A stretch of DNA of 64,000 nucleotides from Antribacter gilvus. GTDB taxonomy: Bacteria; Actinomycetota; Actinomycetes; Actinomycetales; Cellulomonadaceae. The position numbers and the translations under genes are program-made. Shown here piece after piece: positions 1 through 8,879 of this stretch. The stretch is taken from contig NZ_QXTH01000003.1 in the NCBI RefSeq assembly GCF_003946865.1, positions 62,001-126,000 on the forward strand, given 5' to 3'. Each line of letters starts with the position of its first letter. The first letter of the stretch is position 1. The notes under the pieces were generated by a model. It did not search any database and was not told where the DNA came from. It saw only the letters and a list, made by a program, of their open reading frames with translations.

Positions 1-71
1 GCCTGCCTCGGCTGCCATCCATCGTCGGGATGGTCGCGGCGACCCGCCCGACCGAGAACCAGGGAGACGAG

Positions 72-1223
72 ATGTCCGGCACTGTGCCGCCTCCGCCGCC
101 CCCGCCTGGGGGCCCGTCGTACGAGCCGTACGGTGGCGCCGGCGACGAGCCCCGCGCGCCCACCGCACCCACCCAGGAGCAGTCGGCAGTCGCGCCCCAG
201 GCCTACGGCCAGGCGGCGCAGCCGAACGGTGCCGCGCCGGGCCAGCACGCCCCCGTGCCGCCGGCCCCCGCCGCTCACCAGCCTGCCCCTTACGCCCCGG
301 CGCCGCCGGTGCAGCGCGTGTCCACCTCGACGCGCATGCCTCCGGCGATCTCGCCGGGTGCTCAGTTCGCGCAGGCCGTCACCCCGGCCCCGGCCAGGCC
401 CGGCCAGCCCGTGGTGCACTCGGTCCAGGGTCACGGGCACAACCACGCGGGCCAGCCGCAGGGCCAGCCTCCGCAGGACGCGAGCCTGCAGCAGTACTTC
501 CCGGAGCAGTACGGCGACCAGCAGGGCTACCCGCCGGCGCAGTACCCGCCGGCGGCCCCGTACGCGCCGCAGGGGTACGCAGGTCAGTACGACCAGGGAC
601 AGCCTGCTCAGTACGCCCCGGGCCAGTACGACCCGCAGTACGCCGCGCAGCCGGCGTACGCCGGCGGCGCGGGTGGTGGCGGGGGGCGTGGCGGGCTGAT
701 GTCCCGCCTCACGCCCGGCTGGATCGCGTTCATCGCGTTCGACATCGCGCTCGTGGTCGCGGCGGTCATCTTCGCGGTGAGCCTCTTCGGTGAGGACGAG
801 CCCGAGGACGCGTCCCCGGGCTCGTCGGTCAGCGCGAGCGCGACCCCGGACGCCCCCGCCGGCCCCGCGGCCGACGCAGTGACCTTCAAGTCCCCGACCG
901 GGAACATCACCTGTTCCGTCACGCCCGACGCCGCCCGCTGCGGCATCGCGACGCTGAACAACCAGCCCGTCCCGGCAGAGAGCTGCGACGGCACCATCGG
1001 GTACGTGGTGACGGTCGACGACGCCGGCCAGGTGGCGCAGCCGTGCGTCGCGCACGCGGACCAGCCCGTGAAGGCGAGCCCCGACATCCCGTCCCTGGAG
1101 TACGGCCAGGAGCAGAAGGCCCACGGCTTCACGTGCACCAGCTCCGACGTCGGCATGAAGTGCGTCTCCGACGCCACCGGAACCGGCTTCTCCATCGCGA
1201 AGGCGGGCATCGGCGCCGCCTGA
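72..1223 (+). CDS. Pro/Gln/Tyr-rich single-pass membrane protein
   Basis: A 383-residue protein of unknown function. Residues 1-205 are low-complexity and rich in Pro, Gln, Tyr, Ala and Gly, so probably disordered and cytoplasmic. One transmembrane helix follows (about 217-239, starting WIAFIAFDIALVV), then an outer domain of about 145 residues with several Cys residues that could form disulfides. I chose ATG 72 because AGGGAGACGAG lies just before it; an in-frame ATG at 30 has no such site. The layout resembles actinobacterial Pro-rich membrane proteins, but no domain family is recognised. Confidence 0.75.
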   Translation: MSGTVPPPPPPPGGPSYEPYGGAGDEPRAPTAPTQEQSAVAPQAYGQAAQPNGAAPGQHAPVPPAPAAHQPAPYAPAPPVQRVSTSTRMPPAISPGAQFAQAVTPAPARPGQPVVHSVQGHGHNHAGQPQGQPPQDASLQQYFPEQYGDQQGYPPAQYPPAAPYAPQGYAGQYDQGQPAQYAPGQYDPQYAAQPAYAGGAGGGGGRGGLMSRLTPGWIAFIAFDIALVVAAVIFAVSLFGEDEPEDASPGSSVSASATPDAPAGPAADAVTFKSPTGNITCSVTPDAARCGIATLNNQPVPAESCDGTIGYVVTVDDAGQVAQPCVAHADQPVKASPDIPSLEYGQEQKAHGFTCTSSDVGMKCVSDATGTGFSIAKAGIGAA

Positions 1224-1241
1224 CGCGCCACGCCCCGGGCA

Positions 1242-1295
1242 GACGACGGCGCCCCGGTCACCTTCCGTACGGAAGGTGACCGGGGCGCCGTCGTC
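1242..1295. terminator. Bidirectional terminator, perfect 54-bp palindrome
   Basis: Two 27-base arms are exactly complementary with no loop bases, centred between 1268 and 1269. It lies between convergent genes (membrane protein, M13 peptidase) and can stop transcription from both sides. There is no T-tract. Its inner core GGTCACCTTCC recurs in the hairpin at 37696-37747. Confidence 0.8.
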
Positions 1296-1305
1296 GGGCA
1301 GCCTG

Positions 1306-3306
1306 CTACCAGATGCGCACGCGCTCCGCGGGCGGGAGGTACAGCGCGTCGTCGGGGGTGACGCCGAACGCGTCGTAGAACTCGTCCACGTTGCGCACCA
1401 CGCCGTTGCAGCGGAACTCGTTGGGCGCGTGGGGGTCCGTCGCCAGGCGGCGCAGCACCTCCTCGTCGCGGCCCTTCGACTGCCACACCTGCGCCCAGCC
1501 GAGGAAGATGCGCTCGAGGGCGGTGCGGCCGTCGACCACCGGGGCCTCGTCCAGCGGCTTGCCCAGCGCGATCCGGTACGCCTTGATGGCGATCGACAGG
1601 CCGCCCAGGTCGCCGATGTTCTCGCCGACCGTGAGGCTGCCGTTGACGGTGGGGCCGTCCTCGGGGAGCTGGGCGGGCCGGAAGGCGTCGTACTGGGCGA
1701 TCAGGGCGGCGGTCCGCTTCTCGAACTCGGCGCGGTCCGCGTCGCTCCACCAGTCCTCGAGGCGCCCGTCGCCGTCGTACTTGGAGCCCTGGTCGTCGAA
1801 GCCGTGGCCGATCTCGTGCCCGATCACACCGCCGATGCCGCCGAAGTTCACCGCGTCGTCGGCCTCCGGGTCGAAGAACGGCGGCTGCAGGATCGCGGCG
1901 GGGAACACGATCTCGTTCATGCCGGGGTTGTAGTAGGCGTTGACGGTCTGCGGGGTCATGAACCACTCGTCGCGGTCCAGCGGCCTGCCGATCTTGCCGA
2001 GCTCGCGGTCCTGCTCGAACCCGTTCGCCCGCCGGACGTTGCCCACCAGGTCGGTCACGTCCACGACGAGGGCCGAGTAGTCGCGCCACTTGACCGGGTA
2101 GCCCACCTTGGGCGTGAACCGCTCGAGCTTGGCCAGGGCCTTCGCCTTGGTCTCGGCAGTCATCCAGTCGAGACCCTCGATGGACTCCCGGTACGCGGCG
2201 ACCAGCGCCTCGACCAGCACGTCCATGCGCTCCTTGTGCGACGGCGGGAAGTGACGCGCCACGTACTCCTGGCCCACGGCCTCGCCCAGCGCTCCCTCGA
2301 CGAGGGACACGCCGCGCTTCCAGCGGTCGCGCACCTCCTGGGCGCCGGTGAGGATGCGGCCGTAGAAGTCGAAGTTGGCCTCGACGATCTCCTCCATGAG
2401 GTACGGCGCGCGGGCCGTCACCACGTGGTACGTGAGCCAGGCGGTCCAGTCGCCGAGCGCCTGCGACTCCCAGAGGGCCGCGAAGCCGTCGGCGAACTCG
2501 GGCTGACGCACCACGAGCTGGTCGAGGGAGCCCGCCGGCGCGCCGAGCGCCTCGGCCCAGGTGTTCCAGTCGAAGCCGGTCGCGCGGGCCGCGAGGTCGG
2601 CCAGGGTGGTGGGGTTGTACGTGAGGCCCGCGTCCCGGCTGCGGACCCGGTCCCAGTGGTGGCTCGCGAGCTGCGTCTCCAGCGCGACGACCCGCTCGGC
2701 CGCCGCCTGCGGGTCCGCGACCCCGGCGAGCCCGAGCATCCGTGCCACGTGCGGCACGTAGGCGGAACGCACCGTGGCGTACTGGTCGTCGCGGTAGTAG
2801 GCCTCGTCGGGCAGGCCGAGGCCGGCCTGCGTGAGGTACACCACGTACCGCTCGGGGTCCTTCGCGTCGTTGTCCACCCAGAAGCCGACGGCGGCCGCGC
2901 CGCCCGTGCGCTGAAGGGCACCGAGGGCCCGGGTCAGCGAAGCCTTGTCCGTCGCGCCCGCGATCAGCGCGAGGTCCTCGGCGAGCGGCTGGACGCCGAG
3001 CGACTCGATGCGCTCGGTGTCCATGAAGCTCGCGAAGAGGGCGCCCACCTTGGCCTGCGTGCTGGCCGGGTCCGCCCCGGGAGCGCCGGCCGTCGCGGCG
3101 GCGTCGCGGATGATCTCGCGGACGTGCTCCTCTGCCGCGTCGTGCAGGGCGCGGAAGGCGCCGTCCATGGCGCGGTCCGCGGGGATGTCGTGGCCGGCGA
3201 TCCAGCGCCCGTTGACGTGGAGGTAGAGGTCGTCCTGCGGCCGGACGGCCGGGTCGAGGGCGTCGAGGTCGATACCCGACGTGGGGACGGTGGCGTCGGT
3301 GGTCAT
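1306..3306 (-). CDS. M13 family zinc metallopeptidase (neprilysin/PepO-like)
   Basis: A 666-residue zinc endopeptidase, the usual size for family M13. The zinc site HEIGH is at about 497-501 inside GVIGHEIGHGFDD. The third ligand Glu is at about 562 in ENIGDLGG, and the substrate-binding motif NAYYNP precedes the zinc site. No signal peptide or membrane anchor is visible, so it is probably cytoplasmic, as for many bacterial PepO proteins; it would cleave small peptides. The start is the ATG encoding MTTDATVP; upstream in-frame codons overlap rpiB and look non-coding. It ends at the bidirectional terminator at 1242-1295. Confidence 0.93.
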   Translation of the reverse strand: MTTDATVPTSGIDLDALDPAVRPQDDLYLHVNGRWIAGHDIPADRAMDGAFRALHDAAEEHVREIIRDAAATAGAPGADPASTQAKVGALFASFMDTERIESLGVQPLAEDLALIAGATDKASLTRALGALQRTGGAAAVGFWVDNDAKDPERYVVYLTQAGLGLPDEAYYRDDQYATVRSAYVPHVARMLGLAGVADPQAAAERVVALETQLASHHWDRVRSRDAGLTYNPTTLADLAARATGFDWNTWAEALGAPAGSLDQLVVRQPEFADGFAALWESQALGDWTAWLTYHVVTARAPYLMEEIVEANFDFYGRILTGAQEVRDRWKRGVSLVEGALGEAVGQEYVARHFPPSHKERMDVLVEALVAAYRESIEGLDWMTAETKAKALAKLERFTPKVGYPVKWRDYSALVVDVTDLVGNVRRANGFEQDRELGKIGRPLDRDEWFMTPQTVNAYYNPGMNEIVFPAAILQPPFFDPEADDAVNFGGIGGVIGHEIGHGFDDQGSKYDGDGRLEDWWSDADRAEFEKRTAALIAQYDAFRPAQLPEDGPTVNGSLTVGENIGDLGGLSIAIKAYRIALGKPLDEAPVVDGRTALERIFLGWAQVWQSKGRDEEVLRRLATDPHAPNEFRCNGVVRNVDEFYDAFGVTPDDALYLPPAERVRIW

Positions 3307-3364
3307 GGCGCCCAGACTACGGCCAGCCCGGCGAGGCACCGCAGGTATGGGAGAAGATGGGGTC

Positions 3365-3820
3365 ATGCGCCTGCACATCGCCGCCGACCACGCCGGGTAC
3401 GAGCTCAAGGTCCACCTCGTCGAGCACCTGCGTGCCAACGGTCACGACGTCGTGGACCACGGGGCCCACGAGTACGACGCCCTGGACGACTACCCCTCCT
3501 TCTGCATCTCCGCCGGTGAGGCCGTCGTGGCTGAGCCCGGGTCCCTCGGGGTCGTGATCGGCGGCTCCGGCAACGGGGAGCAGATCGCCGCCAACAAGGT
3601 GGACGGCGTGCGCGCCGTCCTCGCCTGGTCCCTCGAGACCGCGACGCTCGGCCGCCAGCACAACGACGCCAACGTGATCGCCGTGGGCGGCCGCATGCAC
3701 CCCGTCGACGAGGCCGTGGCGTTCGTCGACGCCTTCGTCGCGGAGCCCTTCTCCGGCGACGAGCGCCACGCCCGCCGCATCGGGCAGCTCGCCGACTACG
3801 AGAAGTCGCGCGGGGCCTGA
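3365..3820 (+). CDS. rpiB: Ribose-5-phosphate isomerase B
   Basis: A 151-residue RpiB/LacAB-type isomerase interconverting ribose 5-phosphate and ribulose 5-phosphate in the pentose phosphate pathway. It begins MRLHIAADHAGYELK with the conserved Asp8-His9. The active-site loop GGSGNGEQIAANK (about 66-78) carries Glu where the E. coli enzyme has a catalytic Cys; this is the known mycobacterial/actinobacterial subtype. A GGAGAAGATG stretch before ATG 3365 supports the start. The downstream glycosylase begins at the very next base after the stop, so the two are co-transcribed. Confidence 0.95.
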   Translation: MRLHIAADHAGYELKVHLVEHLRANGHDVVDHGAHEYDALDDYPSFCISAGEAVVAEPGSLGVVIGGSGNGEQIAANKVDGVRAVLAWSLETATLGRQHNDANVIAVGGRMHPVDEAVAFVDAFVAEPFSGDERHARRIGQLADYEKSRGA

Positions 3821-4867
3821 GTGCCCGAGGGACACACCGTCCATCGCCTCGCCCGCACGTTCGGGTCGCTGTTCGGCGACTCGCCGCTGGAGGTGACCAG
3901 CCCGCAGGGCAGGTTCGCCGACGGCGCCGCGGTGCTCTCGGGCCGACGGCTCGAGGCAGCCGAGGCCTGGGGCAAGCAGCTCTTCCTCGGGTTCTCCGGC
4001 GACCTGTGGCTCCGGACGCACCTCGGCCTGTACGGGGCGTGGACGTTTGCGGGCGACGGGTCCGCCGTGGTGGCGCACGCCATCGGGGCGCCGCGCAAGC
4101 GGGTGGGGGAGCGGGAGACGATCGTCGCGCCCCCCTCCGGGTTGCCAGAAGCTCCCCGGGGTGTAGACCGGGGAGGTTCTGACAGCTCGCCCGGTCCGTG
4201 GGTGGCGCCGGAGCCTCGGGGCGCCGTGCGCGTGCGCCTGCTCGGCGAGCACGCCGTCGCCGACCTCACGGGACCCGCCGCGTGCGAGGTGATCACGGCG
4301 GCCGAGAAGGCCGCCGTCGAGGCACGCCTCGGGCCCGACCCGATCCGGGCGGGCGCCGACCCCGGCCCGTTCCTCGAGCGGGTGGGCCGGTCCCGCACCA
4401 CCGTGGGCCAGCTCCTCATGGACCAGGCCGTCGTGGCCGGCGTGGGCAACATCTACCGCGCCGAGGTGCTGTTCCGCGCCGGGGTGGACCCGCTGCGGGC
4501 CGGGCGCGACGTGCCGCGTGCCGTGGTGCGGGCGATCTGGGACGACCTCGTCGACCTCATGGCCGACGGCGCCCGAACCGGCGCCATCGTGGCGACCCGG
4601 CCGGCTGATCGGCCGGGTGATCGGCCGGGTGCGCGCCAGACCGCTTCCAGGCCCGCCAAGGACCTGATAGGCGCGCCTGGAAGCAGTCTGGCGCGTACAC
4701 AGCGGACCCGGCAGAACACCGACGGGACGCCCGGCGCCGTCGCGGCCGAGGACGCGTTCTACGTCTACCACCGCGACGGGTTGCCCTGCCGGGTCTGCGG
4801 CACGCCGGTGCTGGTCAAGGAGCTGGCGGGCCGCAACCTGTTCTGGTGCGGCGTCTGCCAGACGTGA
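3821..4867 (+). CDS. Fpg/Nei-family DNA glycosylase (Nei2-like) with two palindromic insertions
   Basis: A base-excision-repair glycosylase/AP lyase for oxidised bases. After the GTG start it reads MPEGHTVHRLART, giving the Pro2-Glu3 catalytic pair of the family. The C-terminus has a C4 zinc finger (CRVCG about 22 residues before CGVCQT). The 348 residues exceed the roughly 260-290 usual for actinobacterial Nei2-type proteins. The excess lies in two low-complexity stretches (about residues 105-128 and 262-305), each coinciding with a long imperfect inverted repeat in the DNA (4146-4181 and 4632-4695) that keeps frame. Catalytic and zinc motifs are intact, so it may still be active. GTG 3821 directly abuts the rpiB stop. 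Confidence 0.88.
   Translation: MPEGHTVHRLARTFGSLFGDSPLEVTSPQGRFADGAAVLSGRRLEAAEAWGKQLFLGFSGDLWLRTHLGLYGAWTFAGDGSAVVAHAIGAPRKRVGERETIVAPPSGLPEAPRGVDRGGSDSSPGPWVAPEPRGAVRVRLLGEHAVADLTGPAACEVITAAEKAAVEARLGPDPIRAGADPGPFLERVGRSRTTVGQLLMDQAVVAGVGNIYRAEVLFRAGVDPLRAGRDVPRAVVRAIWDDLVDLMADGARTGAIVATRPADRPGDRPGARQTASRPAKDLIGAPGSSLARTQRTRQNTDGTPGAVAAEDAFYVYHRDGLPCRVCGTPVLVKELAGRNLFWCGVCQT
4146..4181. repeat. In-frame imperfect inverted repeat inside the glycosylase gene
   Basis: Fourteen-base arms (4146-4159 and 4168-4181) pair with one mismatch around an 8-base loop. It lies where homologous proteins normally have a short linker before the AVRVRLLGEHAVADL segment. It encodes a Gly/Pro/Ser-rich stretch. 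Confidence 0.7.
4632..4695. repeat. Second in-frame imperfect inverted repeat inside the glycosylase gene
   Basis: Twenty-one-base arms (4632-4652 and 4675-4695) pair with a single mismatch around a 22-base loop. It sits between the helix-two-turn-helix region and the zinc finger, in a stretch lacking family similarity. The reading frame runs through it without a stop. Confidence 0.75.
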
Positions 4868-4876
4868 CACCCCGCG

Positions 4877-4926
4877 CACCTCGTCGCCGGTTCGGCAGGT
4901 CGACCTGCCGAACCGACGACGAGGTG
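4877..4926. terminator. Bidirectional terminator hairpin
   Basis: A 50-bp near-perfect palindrome (25-base arms, one mismatch) centred on GGTCGACC. It lies between the glycosylase on + and the acetyltransferase on -. Confidence 0.8.
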
Positions 4927-4948
4927 CCGAGGCGATGTGCGCGGCCGG

Positions 4949-6241
4949 TCAGAAGATCCAGCTGCAGACCGGCGCCACCGGCCAGCCGAACGCCGCGCTC
5001 GCCCGGGCCAGCGCGCCGGGCGTGCGCTCCGTGACGAACCCGGCCGTCGCCATCGCCGCGAGCGACCTGCCGCCGAGGTAGGCGGCGCCGAGCTCCCGCA
5101 CGTCCAGCGACAGGTCGCCGGGACCGTCGGTGCGCTCGACCGTCGACTGGCCGAACGCCGTCGCGCGCAGCCGATAGGTCCCGGCGTTCTGCGGCAGCCG
5201 GGCGTCCGTGACCGCCAGCGTCACGTCCACGTCTGCGGCGTACTGCCGCCCGGCCAGGGCTGCGGCCACGTCGACGATCCTGACCCAGACGTTGTCCGTG
5301 GTACGCGGGACCGCAGCGCGCGGGTTCACCAGGAGCTGCATGAGGACGTCGTCGACGGGGAGGACGAACGGCGCGACGTTGCTCATCAGGTCGAGGTCGA
5401 GGAGCGTGCCCCAGAGGACGCGGGCGGCGCCGGGGTCGAGCGCCACCGCCTCGCCCACGGAGACCGTGCCGGTCGGGCCGGCGGGCTCCCAGTCGAGCTT
5501 GCGGCGGAACGTCGCGTAGGCGCGAGGCTCCCCGTCGCGCTCCACCACGACGATGCGGCGCGACTCCCGGCCGCCGCGGTACGCCGCAGGGTCCGACCAG
5601 TAGTTCGCCTGCAGGCCCTCGGTCTCGCGGGTGGCCCAACCGGGCCGGTTGAGGCCCAGGACGCCGGTGGGCGCGGCCCCCGCGGCGCGGTGCACCTGGT
5701 CCACGAGCGCGCCGTGCTGCTCCCGGCTCGCGCGCTCGATCCGCACGGTGAGCCCGTCGGCGCCCGCGACCGGGCGCAGGGCAGCGCCGCGCGGCACCGT
5801 CATCCGCAGGTCGTTCGTCGCCAGGCCGTAGCCGAACCGGCCGTAGATCGCCGCCTCCGCGGCGAACAGCGCCGAGAGCGGCTCGCCCCGCTCGACGCAG
5901 CGGGCGAGGTGCAGGTCGATCATGGCGTTGAGCAGGCCGCGGCGCCGGTGCTGCGGATGGACGCCCACCCACGTGAGGCCCGCCGTCGGCAGCGCCCCGC
6001 CCGGCACGGGAAACTCGGCGAACTCGTACGACGAGTGGAGGCCGGCCAGGCCCTCGTGACCGTCGGCCTCGATGCCGACCGTGCGTTCCCAGTCGAGCGG
6101 CGACGGGTGCTGGAGGGCGTCGTCGACCTCGACCGAGGACGGGAAGGCCCAGAAGTCGAGCTCGAGCCGGGCGCGGTGGTCGTCGTCGGTCAGCGGGCGG
6201 AACCGGTAGCCGGCCGGCAGGGGGACGTCGGGAAAGGTCAT
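4949..6241 (-). CDS. Eis-like GNAT family N-acetyltransferase
   Basis: About 430 residues, matching the size and three-part build of Eis-type acetyltransferases: an N-terminal GNAT fold, a second GNAT-like domain and a C-terminal sterol-carrier-like domain. The acetyl-CoA loop is VGVHPQHRRRGLLNAMI, followed by AAIYGRFGYGLATN, which carries the conserved Tyr region. The protein ends CSWIF; in Eis the terminal Phe carboxylate acts in catalysis. Family members acetylate amino groups on aminoglycosides, polyamines or protein lysines; the substrate here is unknown. ATG 6241 was chosen; a GTG at 6256 is an alternative. Confidence 0.85.
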   Translation of the reverse strand: MTFPDVPLPAGYRFRPLTDDDHRARLELDFWAFPSSVEVDDALQHPSPLDWERTVGIEADGHEGLAGLHSSYEFAEFPVPGGALPTAGLTWVGVHPQHRRRGLLNAMIDLHLARCVERGEPLSALFAAEAAIYGRFGYGLATNDLRMTVPRGAALRPVAGADGLTVRIERASREQHGALVDQVHRAAGAAPTGVLGLNRPGWATRETEGLQANYWSDPAAYRGGRESRRIVVVERDGEPRAYATFRRKLDWEPAGPTGTVSVGEAVALDPGAARVLWGTLLDLDLMSNVAPFVLPVDDVLMQLLVNPRAAVPRTTDNVWVRIVDVAAALAGRQYAADVDVTLAVTDARLPQNAGTYRLRATAFGQSTVERTDGPGDLSLDVRELGAAYLGGRSLAAMATAGFVTERTPGALARASAAFGWPVAPVCSWIF

Positions 6242-6281
6242 GGGACCGATCGTCACCCGCGCCGGTGGCGCCCGCCAGGGA

Positions 6282-6683
6282 TTAACCCGCTCCGCCCGCC
6301 GGGGGGAACCAGACGGCGCGCTTGAGGTCCACCCGTCGGCCGTCCTTGCTGAGCGGGCAGGCCTCGGCGCGCAGCGCGTCGAGGGCTGCCGTCAGGTGGT
6401 GGGCGGGAGGCGACCCGGCCGCGTTCACCACCCGCCACCACGGCAGGTCGAACGAGTCCTGCGCCGGTCCCACCACGACCGCGTCGTCGGGGAGCAGGTG
6501 CGCGTACCGGTCTGCCGAGCCGGAGAGCACGCTGCCGACCTGCCGGGGGCCTCCCCGGTGGAGCGTCTCGGCGACGATCTCGGCGATCAGGCCATAGGTC
6601 ATCGCACGCCCCGGCGGGATCCGGCGCACCAGGTCCAGCACGGCGGCAGCGTACTCCTCGGCGCCCGTCAGGTCGTCGGCCAT
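6282..6683 (-). CDS. MGMT-family alkyltransferase-like protein (ATL)
   Basis: A 133-residue DNA-binding-domain-only member of the O6-alkylguanine-DNA alkyltransferase family. It has the family helix-turn-helix region (IPPGRAMTYGLIAEIVA). The acceptor-cysteine motif PCHR of true alkyltransferases is replaced by PWWRVV. ATL proteins flip alkylated guanines without repairing them and recruit nucleotide excision repair. The 133-residue length, without the N-terminal domain, fits. It follows the LLM oxidoreductase by 12 bases, probably one transcript. Confidence 0.85.
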   Translation of the reverse strand: MADDLTGAEEYAAAVLDLVRRIPPGRAMTYGLIAEIVAETLHRGGPRQVGSVLSGSADRYAHLLPDDAVVVGPAQDSFDLPWWRVVNAAGSPPAHHLTAALDALRAEACPLSKDGRRVDLKRAVWFPPAGGAG

Positions 6684-6695
6684 GGCGGCATCGTG

Positions 6696-7811
6696 TCAGA
6701 CCTTGCGGGGCGCCACCCGGCTCAGCGCCGAGCCGGCGGCCGCGCGGACCCGGCCGGCCGTCGTCGTCGAGTCCTGTGCCGCGGCGAGCACGGTGAGCAT
6801 GGATGCCGGATCGCCCTGCACGAGCATCGTGTTCAACGCGGTGGACTCCCACCGGGCCAGGTCGCGACGCACCTTCGACGCGGGCCCCACGAGCGCGATC
6901 TCCTCGACGAGCGACGTGGGCACGGCAGCCGCCGCGTCGTCCTTGCGACCCTCGAGGTACAGCGCCTGCACCTCGTCCATCGCGTCCTTGTAGCCGAGCC
7001 GGTCCAGCGACGCCTTGTGGAAGTTGGCCTCCTTCGAGCCCATCCCGCCTGCGTACAGGGCGATGTGAGGACGGATGACGTCGGCAGCCTGCTCCACGTC
7101 GTCGCGCACCACGACCGGGACCGTGGCCATGACCTCGAACGAGCTCGCCGGGGAGCGCTCCTCGGAGCGCGCCGCGAAGCCCTCGCTGAGGAGCGCCCGG
7201 AACTCGTCGTCCATGCGCGGGGCGTAGAAGCCGGCCATCCAGCCGTCCGCGATCTCCGCGGCGAGCGCCACGTTCTTGGGTCCCTGGGCTGCGAGCACGA
7301 TCGGGATCTCGCGCCGGAACGGGTGGACCGTGGGCTTGAGCGCCTTGCCCAGGCCCGTCGCGCCAAGGGCGTCGGCGGGCAGGGGCAGCCGGTAGAACTC
7401 GCCGTCGATCGACACGGGGCGCTCGCGCGCCATCACCTGCCGCACCACGTCGACGAACTCCCGCGTGCGGGCCAGCGGCTTGCGGTAGGGCTGGCCGTAC
7501 CAGCCCTCGACCACCTGCGGCCCGGAGGCGCCGAGACCCAGCACGAACCGGCCCTTGGACAGGTGGTCCAGCGTGATGGCCTGCATCGCCGTGGCGGTGG
7601 GCGTGCGGGCAGCCATCTGGGCGATGCCGGTGCCGAGGCGGACACGGCGGGTGCGCGAGCCCCACCAGGCGAGCGGCGTGAACGCGTCGGACCCGTAGGC
7701 CTCGGCGGTCCAGACGGAGTCCAGGCCGAGCTGTTCCGCGGCGACGATCGCCTGCTGGATGCCCGCCGGGGGCCTGCGTGACCAGTAGCCGGTCTGGATG
7801 CCGATGCGCAT
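6696..7811 (-). CDS. LLM-class (luciferase-like) F420-dependent oxidoreductase
   Basis: A 371-residue TIM-barrel flavin/F420 oxidoreductase. It starts MRIGIQTGYWSRRP and contains the hallmarks SVWTAEAYGSDAF, LGTGIAQMAARTPTATAM and FVLGLGASGPQVVEGWYG. The substrate is not deducible. Members with this pattern usually use coenzyme F420, and cofE at 48027 indicates that F420 is made in this organism. GGAGGACACCCC precedes ATG 7811 as the ribosome site. The MGMT-like gene follows on the same strand. Confidence 0.88.
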   Translation of the reverse strand: MRIGIQTGYWSRRPPAGIQQAIVAAEQLGLDSVWTAEAYGSDAFTPLAWWGSRTRRVRLGTGIAQMAARTPTATAMQAITLDHLSKGRFVLGLGASGPQVVEGWYGQPYRKPLARTREFVDVVRQVMARERPVSIDGEFYRLPLPADALGATGLGKALKPTVHPFRREIPIVLAAQGPKNVALAAEIADGWMAGFYAPRMDDEFRALLSEGFAARSEERSPASSFEVMATVPVVVRDDVEQAADVIRPHIALYAGGMGSKEANFHKASLDRLGYKDAMDEVQALYLEGRKDDAAAAVPTSLVEEIALVGPASKVRRDLARWESTALNTMLVQGDPASMLTVLAAAQDSTTTAGRVRAAAGSALSRVAPRKV

Positions 7812-7883
7812 GGGGTGTCCTCGTCGTCGAGCGGGCGGGAGGTTTATCCGAGACGCACGGTCCCGGATAACGCTGGCCACACC

Positions 7884-8879
7884 CTATCGCCCGGGCGTGC
7901 GTGCGCGCTCCGCCATCGTGTTGAGCAGGGCGGCGGCGTCCCTGGCGTCGTCCACCGTCACCACGAGGGACCGCCCGCCGGTCTGCTCCACCCGGAGACC
8001 TTGCCCGCCACGGAGGACCACGCCGACCTGTCCCGCGAGCCCGACCCGCCAGCCCCAGCCGCCGAACTGGCGGAGCGGGTGGACGTCGACCACGTCCGCC
8101 CGGACCACCTCGTCCGCCGGGACGTGCGTCCCGGGCCAGCCGAGCGCCGAGCGGACCGTGAGCCCTTCCGTGTCCACCCGGACGACGAACACGAACGTCG
8201 CCACGGTGGCCGGCAGCAGGAGGGCAGGCACGGCCAGCAGCGCCCACGTTCCGGTGACCACGGCGATCACCGTCGTCAGCGCGATCGCCCCGCCGCCGAC
8301 CACCAGCCCGGAGCCGCCCGTAGCGCGGGCGAACCACACGGCTCGCTCGTCCTGGCTGAGCCCCAGCCGCAGGGCGTCGGCCGGTACGGCGGCCTCCGCG
8401 GGTACCGCCCGGTCGCGGGGGACCAGCAGCGCGGCGACGACCCCTGGCACGGCCGGCACGAGCATCGCCAGCACGAGGTCGCTCCCCGAGAACGGGGTCT
8501 GCGCTGCGTCCGCCAGCCCGCGCTGCGCCGAGAGGCTGATCAGCGTCATCGCAGAGAGCATGCCGGAGATCCAGACGGTGAGCCCGGCCGCCAGGCGCAA
8601 GGTGCTCGCGGACCGGCCGAGAAGCAGCCCGATCGCGCCGAGCACGGCGATGCACAGCGCGCCGGTCCCGAGCATCACGCCCGCGAACGCCTCCACAGGC
8701 ATGAACTCGTCCGGCGCGCCTCCCGGCCCCCAGTGCGATGCGACCTGGTCGGGAAGCTCGGCTCGCCAGGAGAGGGCGATCGCGAGGCCCGCGAGCAGGA
8801 TCGCCAGGCCGGCGAGCGCCGACCAGGCAGTGACGCGCCGGGCACGCGGCTTCCAGACGTCAGCAAGGGTGTGAGTCAT
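7884..8879 (-). CDS. DUF1648-domain multi-pass membrane protein
   Basis: A 331-residue integral membrane protein with about five or six hydrophobic helices. Near the N-terminus the segment ELPDQVASHWGPGGAPDEFMP matches DUF1648, as in SdpI-like proteins, and is followed by a C-terminal PH-like soluble region. Its ATG overlaps the stop of the upstream GntR regulator by four bases (ATGA at 8876-8879), so the two form an operon. DUF1648 proteins paired with YtrA-type GntR regulators occur in Gram-positive bacteria in cell-envelope or antibiotic-stress settings; the role here is unknown. Confidence 0.8.
   Translation of the reverse strand: MTHTLADVWKPRARRVTAWSALAGLAILLAGLAIALSWRAELPDQVASHWGPGGAPDEFMPVEAFAGVMLGTGALCIAVLGAIGLLLGRSASTLRLAAGLTVWISGMLSAMTLISLSAQRGLADAAQTPFSGSDLVLAMLVPAVPGVVAALLVPRDRAVPAEAAVPADALRLGLSQDERAVWFARATGGSGLVVGGGAIALTTVIAVVTGTWALLAVPALLLPATVATFVFVVRVDTEGLTVRSALGWPGTHVPADEVVRADVVDVHPLRQFGGWGWRVGLAGQVGVVLRGGQGLRVEQTGGRSLVVTVDDARDAAALLNTMAERARTPGR

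Noticed and set aside
1276-3519. A 747-codon open frame on + opposite the M13 peptidase
   Set aside because: Shadow frame; composition typical of antisense GC-rich coding DNA and no domains.
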